Origin: Hoplostethus atlanticus
Lineage: Eukaryota; Chordata; Actinopteri; Trachichthyiformes; Trachichthyidae
Direction of reading: 5' to 3'
NCBI GenBank assembly: GCA_034670405.1
Contig: JAXDDX010000003.1
Coordinates: forward strand, 7,940,501 to 8,004,500
Length of the DNA stretch: 64,000 bases
Positions 35,258-48,956 of this stretch are shown here, piece after piece (position 1 is the first letter of the stretch; each line of letters begins with the position of its first letter). The notes below the pieces were generated by a model that saw only the letters and a program-made list of their open reading frames with translations, did no database searches and was not told the DNA's origin. Made by a program: the position numbers and the translations under genes.

Positions 35258-37408
35258 GTGGTTTCAGGGTTAGAGGCACACACCCTCTACAGCTGACTTT
35301 GACCGTTTTTGTACATAAACACATGCACATTCATATAGGCACATTTGTTGCCACTCACGAGCACATACACACATGTCCCTACGTACACATGCTCACAAAC
35401 ACACACATACATGCACTGCACATGTTTGAAACTGCTTCTCCCTTTTGCTTTCTGCAGGAACAGCCTATGTATCTCTGAGTTACTACGACTATGTCTGTCA
35501 CTATTTTCACTTCTCAGAATTCAGGAACCCTTTTTCTCTGTTCACCTGAAAGTCACCATGCAGGATGTTTCTGTTCTGTTACTCTGCCACCTCATGTAGC
35601 TGTGTGCCTTAGGAAGTGGTGAGGACATGCATGATTCAGACCATCTCATCCCTGCTTGGGTCCGTAGAGACTGCCTGTCTGCAAGACAGCTCACTTTTTC
35701 TCACACCCTGCTGTTTGGGAAACCGCTTACTTTTAGCCCTAATTCACTTTGTGCCTGTGTTTTTTTTTTCAGTCAGACTTATTTGCTGAACACTATTTGT
35801 CTTTGCCATACTCTGCAAGGGAAACTGCGAACAGAAACAAATGTGGATGAGAAAGGATAAAAAAGTTTTTCACAGTTTTGCAGCAGCAGAGCAAAACTGT
35901 GAAAAACTCCCACTGAGAGCTAAATATCACTTCTGTGCGTTAGCTCTCATATCGTCCACGATCTTTCTCACTGTGTATTTTAGACCAAGCAGTAAATACA
36001 TCATTATATATTTAAACCATGCATGAAGAGCAATACATTTCATAAATATGCACTATAGAAGTCCATATGTCCATATGTAAGATTATGCTTTAATTTTCAT
36101 AAATGTCTGCTAAACTTTCACCTTTAAACCATGCAGTTTCAGTCTGGATGCAATAAACCATTCAGACGTCTTTTTAACGTCTTTTGACCAACACACAGTT
36201 GCTCAGCGGGGAGGCTGAGCTGGATCAGCATGAGGTCGGCACATTTGATTTCCTGTTACAATTCATCAACTTTTATGTTAAGTCATAGAGACCTCGGGAC
36301 AAGACACTGAATGAAATGACTTGACAAAAAGCTGTCAACACGTTTGATGGCGTGTGGTTTCTAACGGCATTTTGCTACTCGAGATATGAAACTGTCTGAA
36401 CTGCAGGGAAAGATTAGTAGTTTGTTCTACAAGATCCAAGCAAGATTAAGGCCTTATTATTTCCAGTCTCCTTTTCCTGTTGCCATTATTTAGTTGCCCC
36501 AAATGATCATATCTCCGGAAGGTAAAACATAGTTCAAACTATTAAGTAAATTACATGGAACGTTTCAGGGCAAACACTTGACACAGAGTTGAGTCTATCC
36601 CTTAAAACCCTCACAAAGTATGGATAATCACATGAACGTGCAGCTTGAAGTCATTTTTCCTGCTAATTAAATTACCTGAAGTGGTATTCCTATAGGCGGA
36701 GGTGGGGCGGAGGTGGAACGGAGCTGAGGGAACAGTCTGGAATCGTTTCCATGTAAAATCAGGACGTGGCTTCTGTCTGAGAGCTAATGTATTTTACTGT
36801 CAATTAAACAATAACATTCACAGACAAGGTATTTATGAATTTCACAGATGTACAATTGGCATCCCCTTCGCCTTGCTGTCTTTCTCTTTATCACAAACTG
36901 TATAGACAGACGCGGATCTGGAAAGGAGGCTGGAAAAGATGGTTAGCCAGTAATGAGTATGTATAGGGCACACAGCACTGAAACCTGCCTGTGAAGTGTT
37001 GTGTTAACCTACTTAACTCTACGGAAAAGGACCGTATCATCATTCTCGTCAGAAAGAGGAAAATCACTGATTTCCACCATCTCCGCCTGCTGTTCTTCAT
37101 TTAGAGCAGAATGATCACCGATCCTTCCAGTCTTTCCAGACACGGCGCTTGGTTAGATTCCACAGTGACACAAAACGTGATGGATATCCTACTAGCAATC
37201 TGAAGCATGAACCAAGCTCAGCCTGTGACGTGTCTGGCATTGGTATAAGAAGGGAAATAACAGAAAACTATGATATAGTGAGACAGAATATCCTCGGGGA
37301 CAATGTTATCTGATATTACTCACGTTTGAAAGACATGTGTGGCCAGCACCAGGGGTTGTTGGCATGCTGGTTGGAAGAGGACCCACCCTGCTCCAAAGGC
37401 CTCTAAAG
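35255..37408. other. Intergenic stretch upstream of the multi-Ig gene
   Basis: No exon recognised. It holds imperfect CA-rich sequence (35330-35420) and a perfect short hairpin (35865-35907). Confidence 0.5.
35865..35907. repeat. Perfect 17-bp inverted repeat (hairpin)
   Basis: Arms gtttttcacagttttgc (35865-35881) and gcaaaactgtgaaaaac (35891-35907) are exact reverse complements around the 9-nt loop agcagcaga. It is about 0.7 kb upstream of the multi-Ig gene. The stem is too short and simple to call a microRNA. Confidence 0.7.
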
Positions 37409-37493
37409 CAGTGGTTCTCAATCCAGTCCTCAAGGACCCCCTGTCCTGGAGGTTTTAGCTAAAACTGGATTGAGACTGGATTGAGAACCATTG
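37409..37493. mobile_element. 85-bp hAT MITE with 8-bp target-site duplication
   Basis: Starts 'cagtggttctcaatccag' and ends 'ctggattgagaaccattg', so the termini are inverted repeats of the hAT type. It is flanked on both sides by the identical 8-mer ctctaaag (37401-37408 and 37494-37501), the duplication length made by hAT transposases. It is almost nothing but its two ends. Confidence 0.9.
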
Positions 37494-37501
37494 CTCTAAA
37501 G

Positions 37502-39794
37502 GAGTCCCATCCATTTGAGAGCATGTGTTCACTCCCCCCGGTAGGAGAAACAAATGGCAATGAAATGGAAAGAGAGGTATCAATTTACGTTTGAAAACTT
37601 GGTAATGCCTTCATGCCTGCATATCTGCAGTGCATTATCAGGACATAATATTTGACCATGAAAATAAGAACTCATAATGATTATGGATGCATTATACTAG
37701 CACTCATGAGACATTATAGATGGAACTCATAATGAATTATAAGTGCAAGCGTCTTCTAAATGTTTGTGACTAGTTATCAATCAATTTGTCTGGCAGTGTG
37801 ATCAGTTCATATGCTGCATGTTTGAAGATCTATCACTCAACATTAAAACTTTACCTCAACAGAACAAATGATGAAAAATGAAAAACCTCTGATTCATCAA
37901 GGTTTATTTTGGTTGCATTAGAAGACATGACATTTTACTTAACACACACAATGATAACTTATGATGCTGTATGAGTTATTTTAGTATACTATGAGCAAGT
38001 ACAATACTTTGTTGTAGCATAAGGTGACTCAAATAGAGAGTTTTATAATACATTAGAACACTTGTCAGGCGACCTTTGATAGCTAACGAGTCATAAGCAC
38101 CCATAGGATGCTTGGAAAATACACTATAGATGTGTCAGTCAGAGAAACCACATTATAAGTCCATTTTGTTTAAAATGAGTGATCAGATCTTACAATAATG
38201 TGATTCTTTCTCTTTTCACTGAGCGCAGGGGTTAGTTACAGAGCAGAGTACCTGGAGCTGTTGGGGATTCAGCGCCCTGCTCAAGCAACCTAGGCAGGGC
38301 AGATGCTTGCTGAGAAGGATAGGCTCTTTAACCACTAAGCCACCTAAAGACTAAAGACCATAAGTTGCAGTGTTGTGTGCATGTGTACATTCATAGCTAA
38401 AGACAGAAGAGGCTGTGAAAAGGTGGTGCATTACAGTAACACTCCAAATAACTTGAATTGACTTGACTATAATATGGTTCCTCATCCAAAGGCTTCATTT
38501 TCTAGATAGAAAGCTTTCATAGAGCAGGACAGAAGACACTCATACTGTAATTTCTCGGCACTTTACATTTTTTCCAAACACCCTACCAGTCACAACTTCT
38601 TTGCTCAATCTCTTGTTCCTTTAAGATACCCCAGTGTTTCAAGATGATGCATCTAATGTTCGGCTCATGAGCGCTTCATGTACTTGAATGGGTTGAGTCA
38701 GGAATGCTGAGTGCTTAATGGTTATTTACTTGACGGAAATTACTCACTCAAATTACACACTTATGAGGAGTGGAGTATCAAATGCTGCAGACTGCTCTGG
38801 TCATTAGAGTAAGTGGTGGGTAAAGCATGGATGAGGGTTTGTGATAAATGACGCTGCTTTTAAATACGATTCAGGGAAGCACAGTCTTTTGTTTTTCAAA
38901 GTAAAATATCCCCAGTTGTACATTTGCCTTGGCCATTGGCCTATATATTAAAGCAGATAAGTAACCATGGGAAATGGGTGTGGTGTCCTGCAGTAGGGTA
39001 CTGGGCTCTGGTGGCTAGTGTGAGGATGGAGGATTAGGATCACTCCAGGGGTGAAAAACTGTGCTGCTGGCAGAGTATGTTAGTGAAATGGACAGCAGAT
39101 GGTTCCTGTTTGTGCACTGATTGTATTGGACTTGCATGGCTAGGCCTGTGAGATAGGTGCATCCCACCAGACCTGGCACCAGACCTGGAATCCCCCGTCA
39201 CAGTATGTTCCAGAGTAAGCTGTGAGTCTGTACTAATACTGCCTCTACAAGTCCCCAGGCATCGAGGGTGATGACTGACTGAGGCTCTTCCAAGGACTGC
39301 TGTCATTTACTGTTGGATAAGGTCATGTTGGTCCACAAGCTAGACCTCTTGTACTTAACTAGTTGGAGTTAGTGATGATTTTTGACTGTCAGTATTGTTT
39401 TCTATCATGGCACTCACAACTAATTAAGGGAGTAAACATTTGTAACTTTTGTAACTTTTGAAACGCAAACCACAAACCTGCTGTGTTGATGTTGCACAAT
39501 CAAGGGGCCACACCTTAAAAACTACTTCCAGTGGCCAAAAGGTTAACCTGAGAAACCTTTGTTTAACCTCTTCATGCAACAACTCACCTCATCTTTCAGA
39601 TTTCAGAGCGAGACTTCTCCTTGAGCGAGACTTCTGTCTCTGTAGCGATCCTTTCCGTAATGTTGTCAGACACACAAATAACAATCTGAGCCTGTCAGTG
39701 GCAAAAACAAGCACTTTTAGTGGTACTTTGATCGGCGCACTTGCCCCTGCAGATTACGTTGCAGCCATAGCAGCCTGCTTCGCGACTGCCGACT
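37502..39794. other. Intergenic stretch, nothing recognised
   Basis: About 2.3 kb between a hAT MITE and the ATAC microsatellite. It has no convincing exon, RNA gene or repeat. The longest frames are chance. Confidence 0.5.
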
Positions 39795-40036
39795 GCATGC
39801 ATGCATACATACATACATACATACATACATACATACATACATACATACATACATGCATACATACATGCATACATACATGCATACATACATGCATACATAC
39901 ATACATGCATACATACATACATGCATACATACATGCATACATACATACATACATACATACATGCATACATACATGCATACATACATACATGCATACATAC
40001 ATACATACATACATACATGCATGCATACATACATAT
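39795..40036. repeat. ATAC/ATGC tetranucleotide microsatellite
   Basis: About 240 bp of (CATA)n interrupted regularly by CATG units, so that all six frames are open and read as MHTYIHTY or MYVCMYVC repeats. It is a simple repeat, not a gene. Confidence 0.98.
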
Positions 40037-41471
40037 ATGTGAGTGTCACGGTGAAGGAGAGGGTCGTAAAACAATAATAACGTCCTGCAAGCCCCACTGT
40101 CTTATTTTAAACGATTGACTATCTCAGTGTTGTCATAACAAAGTGACACACATTCTTTTCAAGCCTGAAATATTGCCCATTGCCATGTGGATATGTCTAT
40201 TGCCAGAGGCAATAAATGAGTTAAAGATGTTACCTTCCTTGACAGCAAACTCTTAATTAAAGCAGTGTGGGATAATTAGAGTTCCACCTCCTCTCAAGCG
40301 AGGCTGGTGCTGCTGCACTCAACTCAGCTGACACAACAGAAAATTCATATGCAACCTTAGACCTGGGGGACAAATTACTCCAGCACTGGACAGGCAGGGA
40401 CTGTGCAGGAAAGCAAGCAGCAAATCAATACAGTTTTACAGTCCTGAATCATACATAAACGTTCCTTCTTAACTGTGCCAGTTTAAGTCATCTTTGATCT
40501 ACCAGGGGACACTCTCACACATCGAGACTGAGCATTATGCCTATTCTTACATTCTCCTTTCCATTAGCCAAGTTGATGAGTCTCTACTCTCTAGACACTC
40601 ACTGTGGGGTCTACTTTTATAGTTCATATATAATGAGTGTCAAGCGTGATGCTAAATGTAAAAGATAAAAAATAACTAATTGCAAACTTTGCAAGAAGTC
40701 TCAAAAATAACAAAACTCATTGCTGCCATCTGTAGGCAGGACTGTTGGACTGATCAATGACAAGAGGGATATTTTTGATTTACTGAGGTGCTGTGTCACC
40801 TTTACTTCTCCTCTCTGCTCACTTGCTCTCCAGCTCACGTTGATAGTGTTATCGATCAGATTATAATGAAACTAAATTAGCCCTAAATCATCCCAGCATG
40901 CAGTAGGTGTAAATATTTCAAAGCCCTTGTTTATGATAATTCAATCAATTCCGGAGGCAGAATTGTGGCTTGTTAGCCGGCATGAGGAGAGATGATCCAG
41001 TCCTCTGGGCCAAGAATAAACAGGGACGACTGGGGCCCTCAGAAATCCCCATGGCGCCTCTTGTGTACGCAATGATCGCTCAACCAACGCATTCCTGCAG
41101 CACACTATACTGCAGGCCTGCCCATGTATTAACACGGGCAGACCAGAGGTTTCAACACAATGACAACAGAAAGTAGAGAGGCATTCCCTCCTATTAGCCT
41201 GGTGATCACTTCTGCCATGCCTTATCAATATAATTCAGACACTGCCAATCATGGAGTCTTTTAAGCAAAGGGGTGTCTTGGCTGACCCTGAGTTACCTCT
41301 CACTGTATAACTGCCAATATTACAGACTTGGCCTGCGTTTTACCTACACTGAGTCAGCATTTGCCACATAATGGTAAAGCTGCACTAGGCAATTTCACAC
41401 GTTGGCAGCCCCGAATGGCAGCGAAAGGTAATTGTTTGAAATTTAAGGACATGATGTAACGTAATGTCAGT
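40037..41471. other. Intergenic stretch, possible conserved non-coding sequence
   Basis: No gene seen. The segment about 40940-41230 is GC-richer and of higher complexity than its surroundings, without repeat character or open frame. It could be a regulatory element, but conservation cannot be tested here. Confidence 0.3.
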
Positions 41472-41593
41472 CTGGCAGGACAGCTCAGTCGGTAGAGCAC
41501 AAGCATCTTAGTCTCAGGGTTGTGGGTTCGATTCCCAGATAGTTGTAAGTCACTTTGGATAAAAGCGTCTGCTAAATGACTGTAATGTAATGA
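41472..41593 (+). repeat. tRNA-derived SINE copy
   Basis: Box A-like cagctcagtcggtagagc and a good box B, gggttcgattccc, sit 44 nt apart, as in a tRNA head. They are followed directly by 'cactttggataaaagcgtctgctaaatgactgtaatgtaatg', the conserved tail of teleost SINEs. The tRNA part has no closing acceptor stem, so it is not a functional tRNA gene. This is the best preserved of three copies in the window. Confidence 0.88.
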
Positions 41594-42342
41594 AATCTGC
41601 CCACAGTACAAACCCAGCTGGTCTGTGATCGCTTTATGCCAAAGGTACGAGAAAGGCAAAAGATCTAACGCTTCAGCTTTCTCTTGACAGTTTTGTCTCC
41701 TAACGTGAAACCAGAATTGCTTCTGGGAAAATGGGACAAATCTACAGTATAAGTGGGATGGGATACTCTTCACTGTTGCAGCCCCACTTTGTGATTTAGG
41801 CTGATTCCCTGAATAAAAAAGCCTAGCTGTTTTAATGCTTCTTTTGTGCTTAGTTTCTCTTTTTTTAATGCTCGGTTTCATAGATATAATGGGTTAGACT
41901 GAGCTGAATAGATAGAGGTCAAAACAGAAAACACTCTTATATAAAAAGACCTGTAGTCTGGACACAGAAGATGGACTCACCTGAATCCTGTCGTGAATGG
42001 CAGGCAAAATGTCACCAAGTGCAAGGTTTGGCACCACATCAGAGACAAACAGTCAGGTGGGCACAGCCACCCCCGCATCTATAATCCCCACATAAAATCT
42101 ATTATTCCCCAGACAAAATATAACATTAAGGATAAGAAGGAAGACGTCCTCTGAAACAACCTCTGGAGCTTTTCAAAAGTTTAAACTTGATTTACCTTAC
42201 AAGACTGTTTGTACTCATCTATAATTAGATTTAGTGCATGAAAACTTTGGAGGGTCATTTGGAGCTCTAACACTCACATGTTAAATGAATATGGGCTATA
42301 GGAGGTTAGGTTAATAAGAGAGGGTTGGGTTTCAGTGACTCA

Positions 42343-42722
42343 GGCTACGTCCACACTAAGCCGCTTAAATTTGAAAACGCGTACTTATCTCTTCGTTTTG
42401 GCCTCCCGTCCACACTGGGGCGACGCTTTTACCCCTCCGAAACAGAGCTTTTCAAAAACGCTCTCCCAAGTGGATAAATTTGAAAACCGGCCCCCCATTG
42501 TAGTGTGGATGGCGAAAACGGAGAATTTCGAAAACGATGACGTTTCACTGCTTGACTGGCCCTTGGTCCAGCCTGTGAGCGAGCCGGCCGCTCCAGACGA
42601 GCGGCTGAGTGGTGTGCACATGCCCATGGAAGGAGGTGGTCTAGTGTGGACGGCGAACTTTTCAAAAACACTAGACCCGAAAACGCCGTTTTCAAATTTA
42701 AACTGCTCAGTGTGGACGTACT
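42343..42722. mobile_element. MITE with tacgtccacact termini
   Basis: The terminal inverted repeats tacgtccacact (42346-42357) and agtgtggacgta (42709-42720) continue inward as 'aaatttgaaaacg' and 'cgttttcaaattta'. The interior repeats 'gaaaacg' and 'gtgtgga' words. The open frames across it (about 140 codons) are by-products of the repeat. It belongs to a family common in fish genomes; the superfamily is not assigned. Confidence 0.8.
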
Positions 42723-45700
42723 CTCAGTCGATGGTGTATGAAATGGATAGGTAGGGGTTAACATTTTTCAGCATAGAATGGATAAAGACACTCTGTCACA
42801 GTTCCAGAAACTCAAAGATTAACTAACTCCATTTAAAGCCTCTCCTAAACCAGGAAAATAAAGAATTGTCAAAAGAACACTGAAGAAAAAATTCAAACAT
42901 TCATAGAAGTCACTCAAGTGAACGTCAGTTTCTTCTGACATCAGTGACTAAAACTAAATGAGCAGTTACCGATGAAGGCACGGGTTCACTTTTAGAAATC
43001 ACAAGTAGATCAAAACCAACTCTGAGATCATGTCTAAAGTCAGAGACACACTTCTACATAAAGCCGTGACTCCTTCGCCAATGTAAACACAGCCTGGCCA
43101 GACTGCAGTGACCTCTGTCCCCAGTGATGAAATTATGGTGTCTTGGTTTGGTTGGGATGCAGTCCTCCATTATAACACATAGGACTCCCTCCCCTATGTA
43201 ATTAGTGACTCACTCCTGCCCAATATCTGTTTAATGACATCTACAACTTTGGAGAAAAAGAGAGAAAGGGGTACTAAAAATCTATTTTCAGCTTTACATT
43301 CCCCTTATAATATTGGGGGCTGGGGGGGTAGAACATTTTTGTCAATAAAGTTGGTCTGACTGGAGCCAGACACAGGGGCCAGACAGTTTTATTGCATTGT
43401 GGGATTACTAGCTGGCTGAAATGAAAGTGCATCGTCACGGCTAGCAGACCCCTGATCCTCATGGCTGCGGTGACCTCTCCAGGTAGCACAGCCAGGCGTG
43501 CATTTAATACAAGTCCAAACACTTAAGTTGACCAAACGAGAACTACCCTGTGACATTTGTTCTCACTTCACCACGGGAGAGGGTGGATAGGATAAGTTGA
43601 CTAAGCATTTTCAGTTCAAATTAGATACAACAGGGTTACATTTACTTTTATTAGTCATAACGCCAGAGGAATTGACTCACTCACTATAATTAATGACCAC
43701 GTTGCAACACAAGCCCATATTTTCCACCAAAAACTGAGCTGAGACTGTAGCAGCAAAGACACATTTGAAGTCTGACAGCACAGCAGGAGGTAAAGGTCAT
43801 GGTTCAGTATGTATATCTTTATTCTCATTCACACCATCGCACCCTCTGCTAACGCAACTGGAGCTTCTCGCCACCTCTGGTCCTCTTCCAAGTAATGTTC
43901 CCCCATTACTCTGAACAGAAAAGCATTAGCATGTGATTGGTCAGCGGGGAGTAACTTGGGATCATTATTGCCAATAAACCCAAGTGTGCATGAAGGTTCG
44001 ACCTGACAGGAGAGATATGGTGGAAAAACACAATTTGTTGGCGTATTAATCTCATGCTAACACCAAGTAAAGGTCAGGATGGTGCCTTACCGGCATCTAC
44101 CTAACGATCCAGACAATGGAAGATATGGGCCTCTGTTTTTTCCCCTTGCTGGCAGAGACATTGGAAATGTTCTGTTATGTCTTGAGTCTCCAAACCAGGA
44201 GGCTGTCTTCTCTCCTTCCTCCTAGCTGCGGGGGCAGCAGCCTCCAACTCCTGACCGTCACAGCGTGAGTACAGCACTGGCCAGTGTTAAGTCTCAGTAA
44301 TTAAGACTTCACGCTGTTCAACTTTAAAAGCCTCCAAATGGGCCTCCTGTATGCCCCCTCCCCTTCTATTGAAAGTAATTTATTAGATTTGACATGGGTT
44401 GCGCTTCACCTCATCCTCCCCTCTCCCGCAACACACTTCTGTGTTGTGGTGGAACAATGGCGTTTTTCTCCTCCTTTTGTCTGCGTTTGCTTTTGTCATC
44501 CCCGCCATGTTTATGATCGCGGATGTCTTTAATGAAGTCAAAAGCGCCTCTGTCTTAGGAGAGACCTTATATTATGAGGAAGTCAACTGGTCAATAAGGC
44601 AACTGGGAACTATTTAAAAAGAAAGAAGAAGAGAAATCTAATTCAACGTGTTTCAGAGAGAGGGAGAGAGAGGGGAGAGTAGATAAATATCTGCAGTAGA
44701 TGTGGGAATATTCTGTCTGCTCTTACTGCGACTCATAGCTATAAATCAGATATGATAAGGCAGTGCTGATGTTGTTGTAACAGAAAAGCACATGTCCTGA
44801 CTATAAACCCGAGGCACGGTGATATATCATTTGGCAGAACAGCTGAGTGTGACAGACTCCTTTCCCGTTAAGGAGAGCTCTCCCCAGTAGAAAAAAGACC
44901 CTTATAAAGGCTTCAACTAAATCTAAACTAAACACAAATCTACACAATATTATCCACTATCACTTATATCATTAACGCCTATGATCTTTATATGTCTATT
45001 TTATCCACATTAATGCAACTAGCTGATTGAGGCTGAGCTAGCAGCTTAATGTGAGGTAATACATGAGGTTTTTACGACCGCTCATCTGCTCCAAGGACTT
45101 GGAACTGACAACAACAGCCTCCGGTGGTGGTCTCCCTCGGCTGCTGAGGCTTGACTACACACTGAGGCAGGAGTCATATGATGTGTGCTGTCACATGCAC
45201 AAATGCACACAGTTGGCGGTAGCGGAGTAAGGCGAGAGAGTAGAAGGCAGACGCTGCTGTCAGACCGAATCCACGCACGGAGTCCAAGAAGAACACTTGT
45301 TCACGGGAAGCATGCAGGGTATCGGACAACGGGGAGTGGTGTCTGGTCATTAGGGCTGCTGCTCCGTGGTAGACTGACAGACAGACACAGGCAGGTGAAG
45401 AAAACACAAGCTGCAAACACTAAAAATAACAGGACGCTCTTAGAGAACACCGGACACGCAGACAGATGGAAGAAGTCCCTGAATATGATCGATGGCGGTC
45501 AAGAATTATTTTGGGTCCACCAGGTTCTTCAGCCCTTTATATACTTTGTAATGCAAGAAAAAACATTTGCTGTTGGGTGAAAACCTTGTATCTCCAAAAT
45601 GTCAAATGTCTCCAAATGTCTCCTTTCAGGAACTAAGAAAAAACAGCCTTGATTTTAGCTTGATGGTAATGCATTTTGAGTCTATCCAATGGGGGTTTTG

Positions 45701-48700
45701 AAAGGGTGTCATAAGCCCAAAAGGTCAAGAGAATTTTCTCAACCCATAGTGGACCATGTAATCCTTCAACTGAAATGAAAATCACCAAAATTGTAGTTAC
45801 AAGGTTTTCACACAACAGCAGCAATATGGTGTATTACCTCTTCTGTTTACAAGGCCTACATCCTCATGTATTTTCTGGCATATACACAATAAGACGATGC
45901 CACTTCAGTCCAGCTGTAGTTGTGTTTGAGTCAGTTCAGTCCAATCAGGTTTTGTTGTTTCCTCGTACATACTCCGTGGACTTTTCCCAGGGAGCATTGC
46001 ATTGTTTTGGAGGGATTAAAATTCACTCAAGATTATTTCTGCTCCAGCACTGCAGAACAATGCAAAGGGATGTGGGGGTCTCACTGTCACGTCCCAGTAA
46101 GATGGCTGCCCACCCATTCTGATCAGAGCCCTGGCATGCCATGAGCCCAATTAGTGGCTGATCCATAAGAAAAACCTTGAGCCTCATATGTAAAACCATG
46201 TAACTCTCTGCCCCTTGCACTCTAACATGCACATTGTGTCTTAAAAACATGCCTATTAAAGCTCTGGGTGGCTTCATTTTGCCCACGGTCAGTCTGCCAG
46301 AGGGATGAATGAGCCTATGGATATTTTCTTACCGTCCTCACCACCCAATATGTATGTTTATACCTTATTTATTAGGCCCCAGAGAAAACCACTCTATCAT
46401 CACAGTGTAATTTCATATTGTGCAATAAGAGATGCTGCTGTCAGTACTTTCCTTTAAACTGTCTCTGGAAACTTTCTGAGTCAGCAGAGAGAGACACAGG
46501 CTCACAGTGCTTGGATGCAGCAAGCTGGGAACAGCACACACAGAATCTGTGAATGGCCCTCAGTGCAGTCTAGTAACAATGTGGCTCATCGATGAAAACC
46601 TTCATTGTCTTTGCTCTCAGTCTCAGAGGAGGTACACGGCACAAAGGGGGCTTTTGTCATGGTGCCCAACCTCCTATCTTTTTCGGAAGTATTCCCATTT
46701 ATCCCACAAACAATTCAAATGTACTGCTTAAAGGTAGCGATTTCTTTATGGACATATGTATGTAACAACCAAGTGTCTTTTTATTGGCATATTTCATCAA
46801 ATCTTTGCCTTTTGCCTGTGATACATTCATAGGGAAAGGGTTTTCTGGGATTTGGCAAGGAATCAAAAATGGACAACACTATAGTACAAAGCAGATAATT
46901 AAGGTTACTGTCATGTTGTAATATATTATTTAAATGTTTCATTGTACATCAGTGTCCTGCACTGATGACAGCCCCTGTTTTATCAAAGGCAGTGTGATAC
47001 AGTAGGAGTCCACAGACCTGCAGACCAGAGGTCACAGACTGTTTCCAGACTCATGCTGCATGATGATTTCAACAGGAAGGGATAGTAGTAGGAAAATGGT
47101 GAAAAACAAAGCATGGCCTATGTCTGCACCCTCTCTATGACTTGACCTGCTTTATGAAGTGCACTGAGGCAAATCACCATGGAGACAGCACCTGCTGATG
47201 TAAGAGGAACCTTGTTACCCCCCTTTTACCCAGTCACAGTCTCTATCCCACAGTCAGGGGTCTAAAAATCGAAACTCAGCTCCTCTTTCCTAAAAAGAGA
47301 CTGCAGCAATGGCACAAGGCTGACCAAGATGGGAGCTTTTTCTCATTCTGCTCACAACCACTATCTCTGCCACAGGTGGTTGCTGTTCTGCAGCCTTACA
47401 CACTTCACACCAAGATGAGGGGAAGCAAGACCACAGGCCATGTGACAACATTTTTGTTGTAACTGCTCTGCACTCTCCCACCCTCTGCACCATTTCATTA
47501 TTTCCAAACCCATGAGCTCAAACAATTTGTCTGTTCAGCTATGTCAGCTGTGGCCTTTGATGTGAGCTCCCTGGTGCTCTGGTCGTGTTCATTAGCTAAC
47601 AATCAGTGTTTTTTGGAAGAGGGGTGTAGAGGCACAGAATAGAAGCGGCTTTCTCTCTTCACTCCATTTTAAATGAATATATCAACAAAAGTAAAATAAC
47701 AAAACAAAAAAATAGCAATCTGCTGATCCATTGGTGTATACGGGGCACAATATTCTTATACTGCTCATCTCAGCAAACAGCATACACAGCAAAACAGCCC
47801 ATTTTACAAGACTCATTTCTAAAAGGTTAGAGCTTAATGCTAACACCTATTGAGACCTGAACGTTGGGTGGGGTCTTTCAAGAATGTTGAAAGGACCTGC
47901 CGCTGTTTTACAAGGTAACAAAACTAAACACATTTGCTGACTGATTCATTAAGTGTGAAAAAATGCCCCTCACAGACAGCTGCAGAAAACTTAAGGGGGG
48001 AAAAGGAGCGGTAACCCAAGCCCACCAACACAGAGTTATTTACTCACACAGCCTGCACAAACATGCAGATGGTAGCAGTGATGGATTAGGCCAGGGTTAT
48101 CCCAGCCAGACAACCCCGCGATAATAGAGTGAGTGAGTTTGGGCCGGGGCACTGTGGCCACTGAAGTGATGAAAGTGGAGTCAGAGAAGGGAGATTTCTG
48201 TCAGACATGCCAGAGAGGATTAGGTATCTGGTTTCTCCTCTCTATCTTAATCTGGGCCAGGGGGAGCGATTGTCACTTTGCTAAACAACAGATATTGATA
48301 CCGTTCATGCCACCTTCCAAAGCCAGGTTAACACGTGGGATTAAACCCAAGCACTTAAAAGTGGGAGTGTCTGGATTGTGAATTCCAGAGTGAATGCCAT
48401 TGTGAATATTTTCAATTTGATAGGTGTGCAACATTTAAGTATACACATCGTGCTACTGAGTTTATCATACAAAAGCACCAAAGGGGTGGAAGTTGTGGGT
48501 GGTCAGCAACCTTCTAGTCAACGCAGGTGTGACAAAGCCAGCAGCCACACTCCCTGTGATGAAGAGGGTGCTGAGTTGGACAGGACGGAGTCGTGTGAGA
48601 TGGGTCAGTTAGCTACAACCACAGGTGTGGACAGTGGAGGCCGCTGAGGGTGACAGAGACTGATGGGCATCGGCCTAAAGGGTAGCAACTTCTTTCACCC

Positions 48701-48706
48701 CTCATT
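42723..48706. other. Six-kilobase intergenic stretch without recognised genes
   Basis: No exon with coding character, no RNA gene and no clear mobile element identified. It continues the gene-free interval between the multi-Ig gene and nectin3. Confidence 0.5.
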
Positions 48707-48721
48707 GGGGGGGGGGGGGGG
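48707..48721. repeat. Poly-G tract
   Basis: Fifteen consecutive G, with a short (CTAT)n run about 30 bp further on (48749-48763). Such runs are unstable and sequencing-sensitive. Confidence 0.9.
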
Positions 48722-48956
48722 CTTTTTTAAACAAATGAATGAGAAAGGTATCTATCTATCTATCGTTTTCATGGCATGCTACACATAAGCTTCAAATAGA
48801 TATGGTTTGGTATTGAATACCAGTGAAGTCATTTAATTACTTGAGGAAAAATATGTCTTATTGTAATTAAAGTTAAAGAAGCTGATGAAGGAAAAAAAAG
48901 ACCTCATCTCTGAAAGCATAACCCATGAAGACATTTGAGTGCAACAATGATGGTCT

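Noticed and set aside
35865..35907. microRNA hairpin
   Set aside because: The stem is only 17-18 bp and low in complexity, without the longer stem expected of a pre-miRNA.
39695..40118. Several overlapping open frames of 74-194 codons on both strands
   Set aside because: They are translations of the CATA/CATG microsatellite (MHTYIHTY, MYVCMYVC); all frames are open because the repeat has no stop codons.
41472..41545. tRNA gene
   Set aside because: Box A and box B are good, but there is no acceptor stem and the sequence runs straight into a SINE tail.
42335..42754. 139-codon open frame and its antisense partners
   Set aside because: They cover a MITE with clear terminal inverted repeats; the frames arise from the repeat interior.
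42335..48647. Many 60-140 codon frames in the intergenic region
   Set aside because: None shows domain similarity, consistent splice sites or coding texture.
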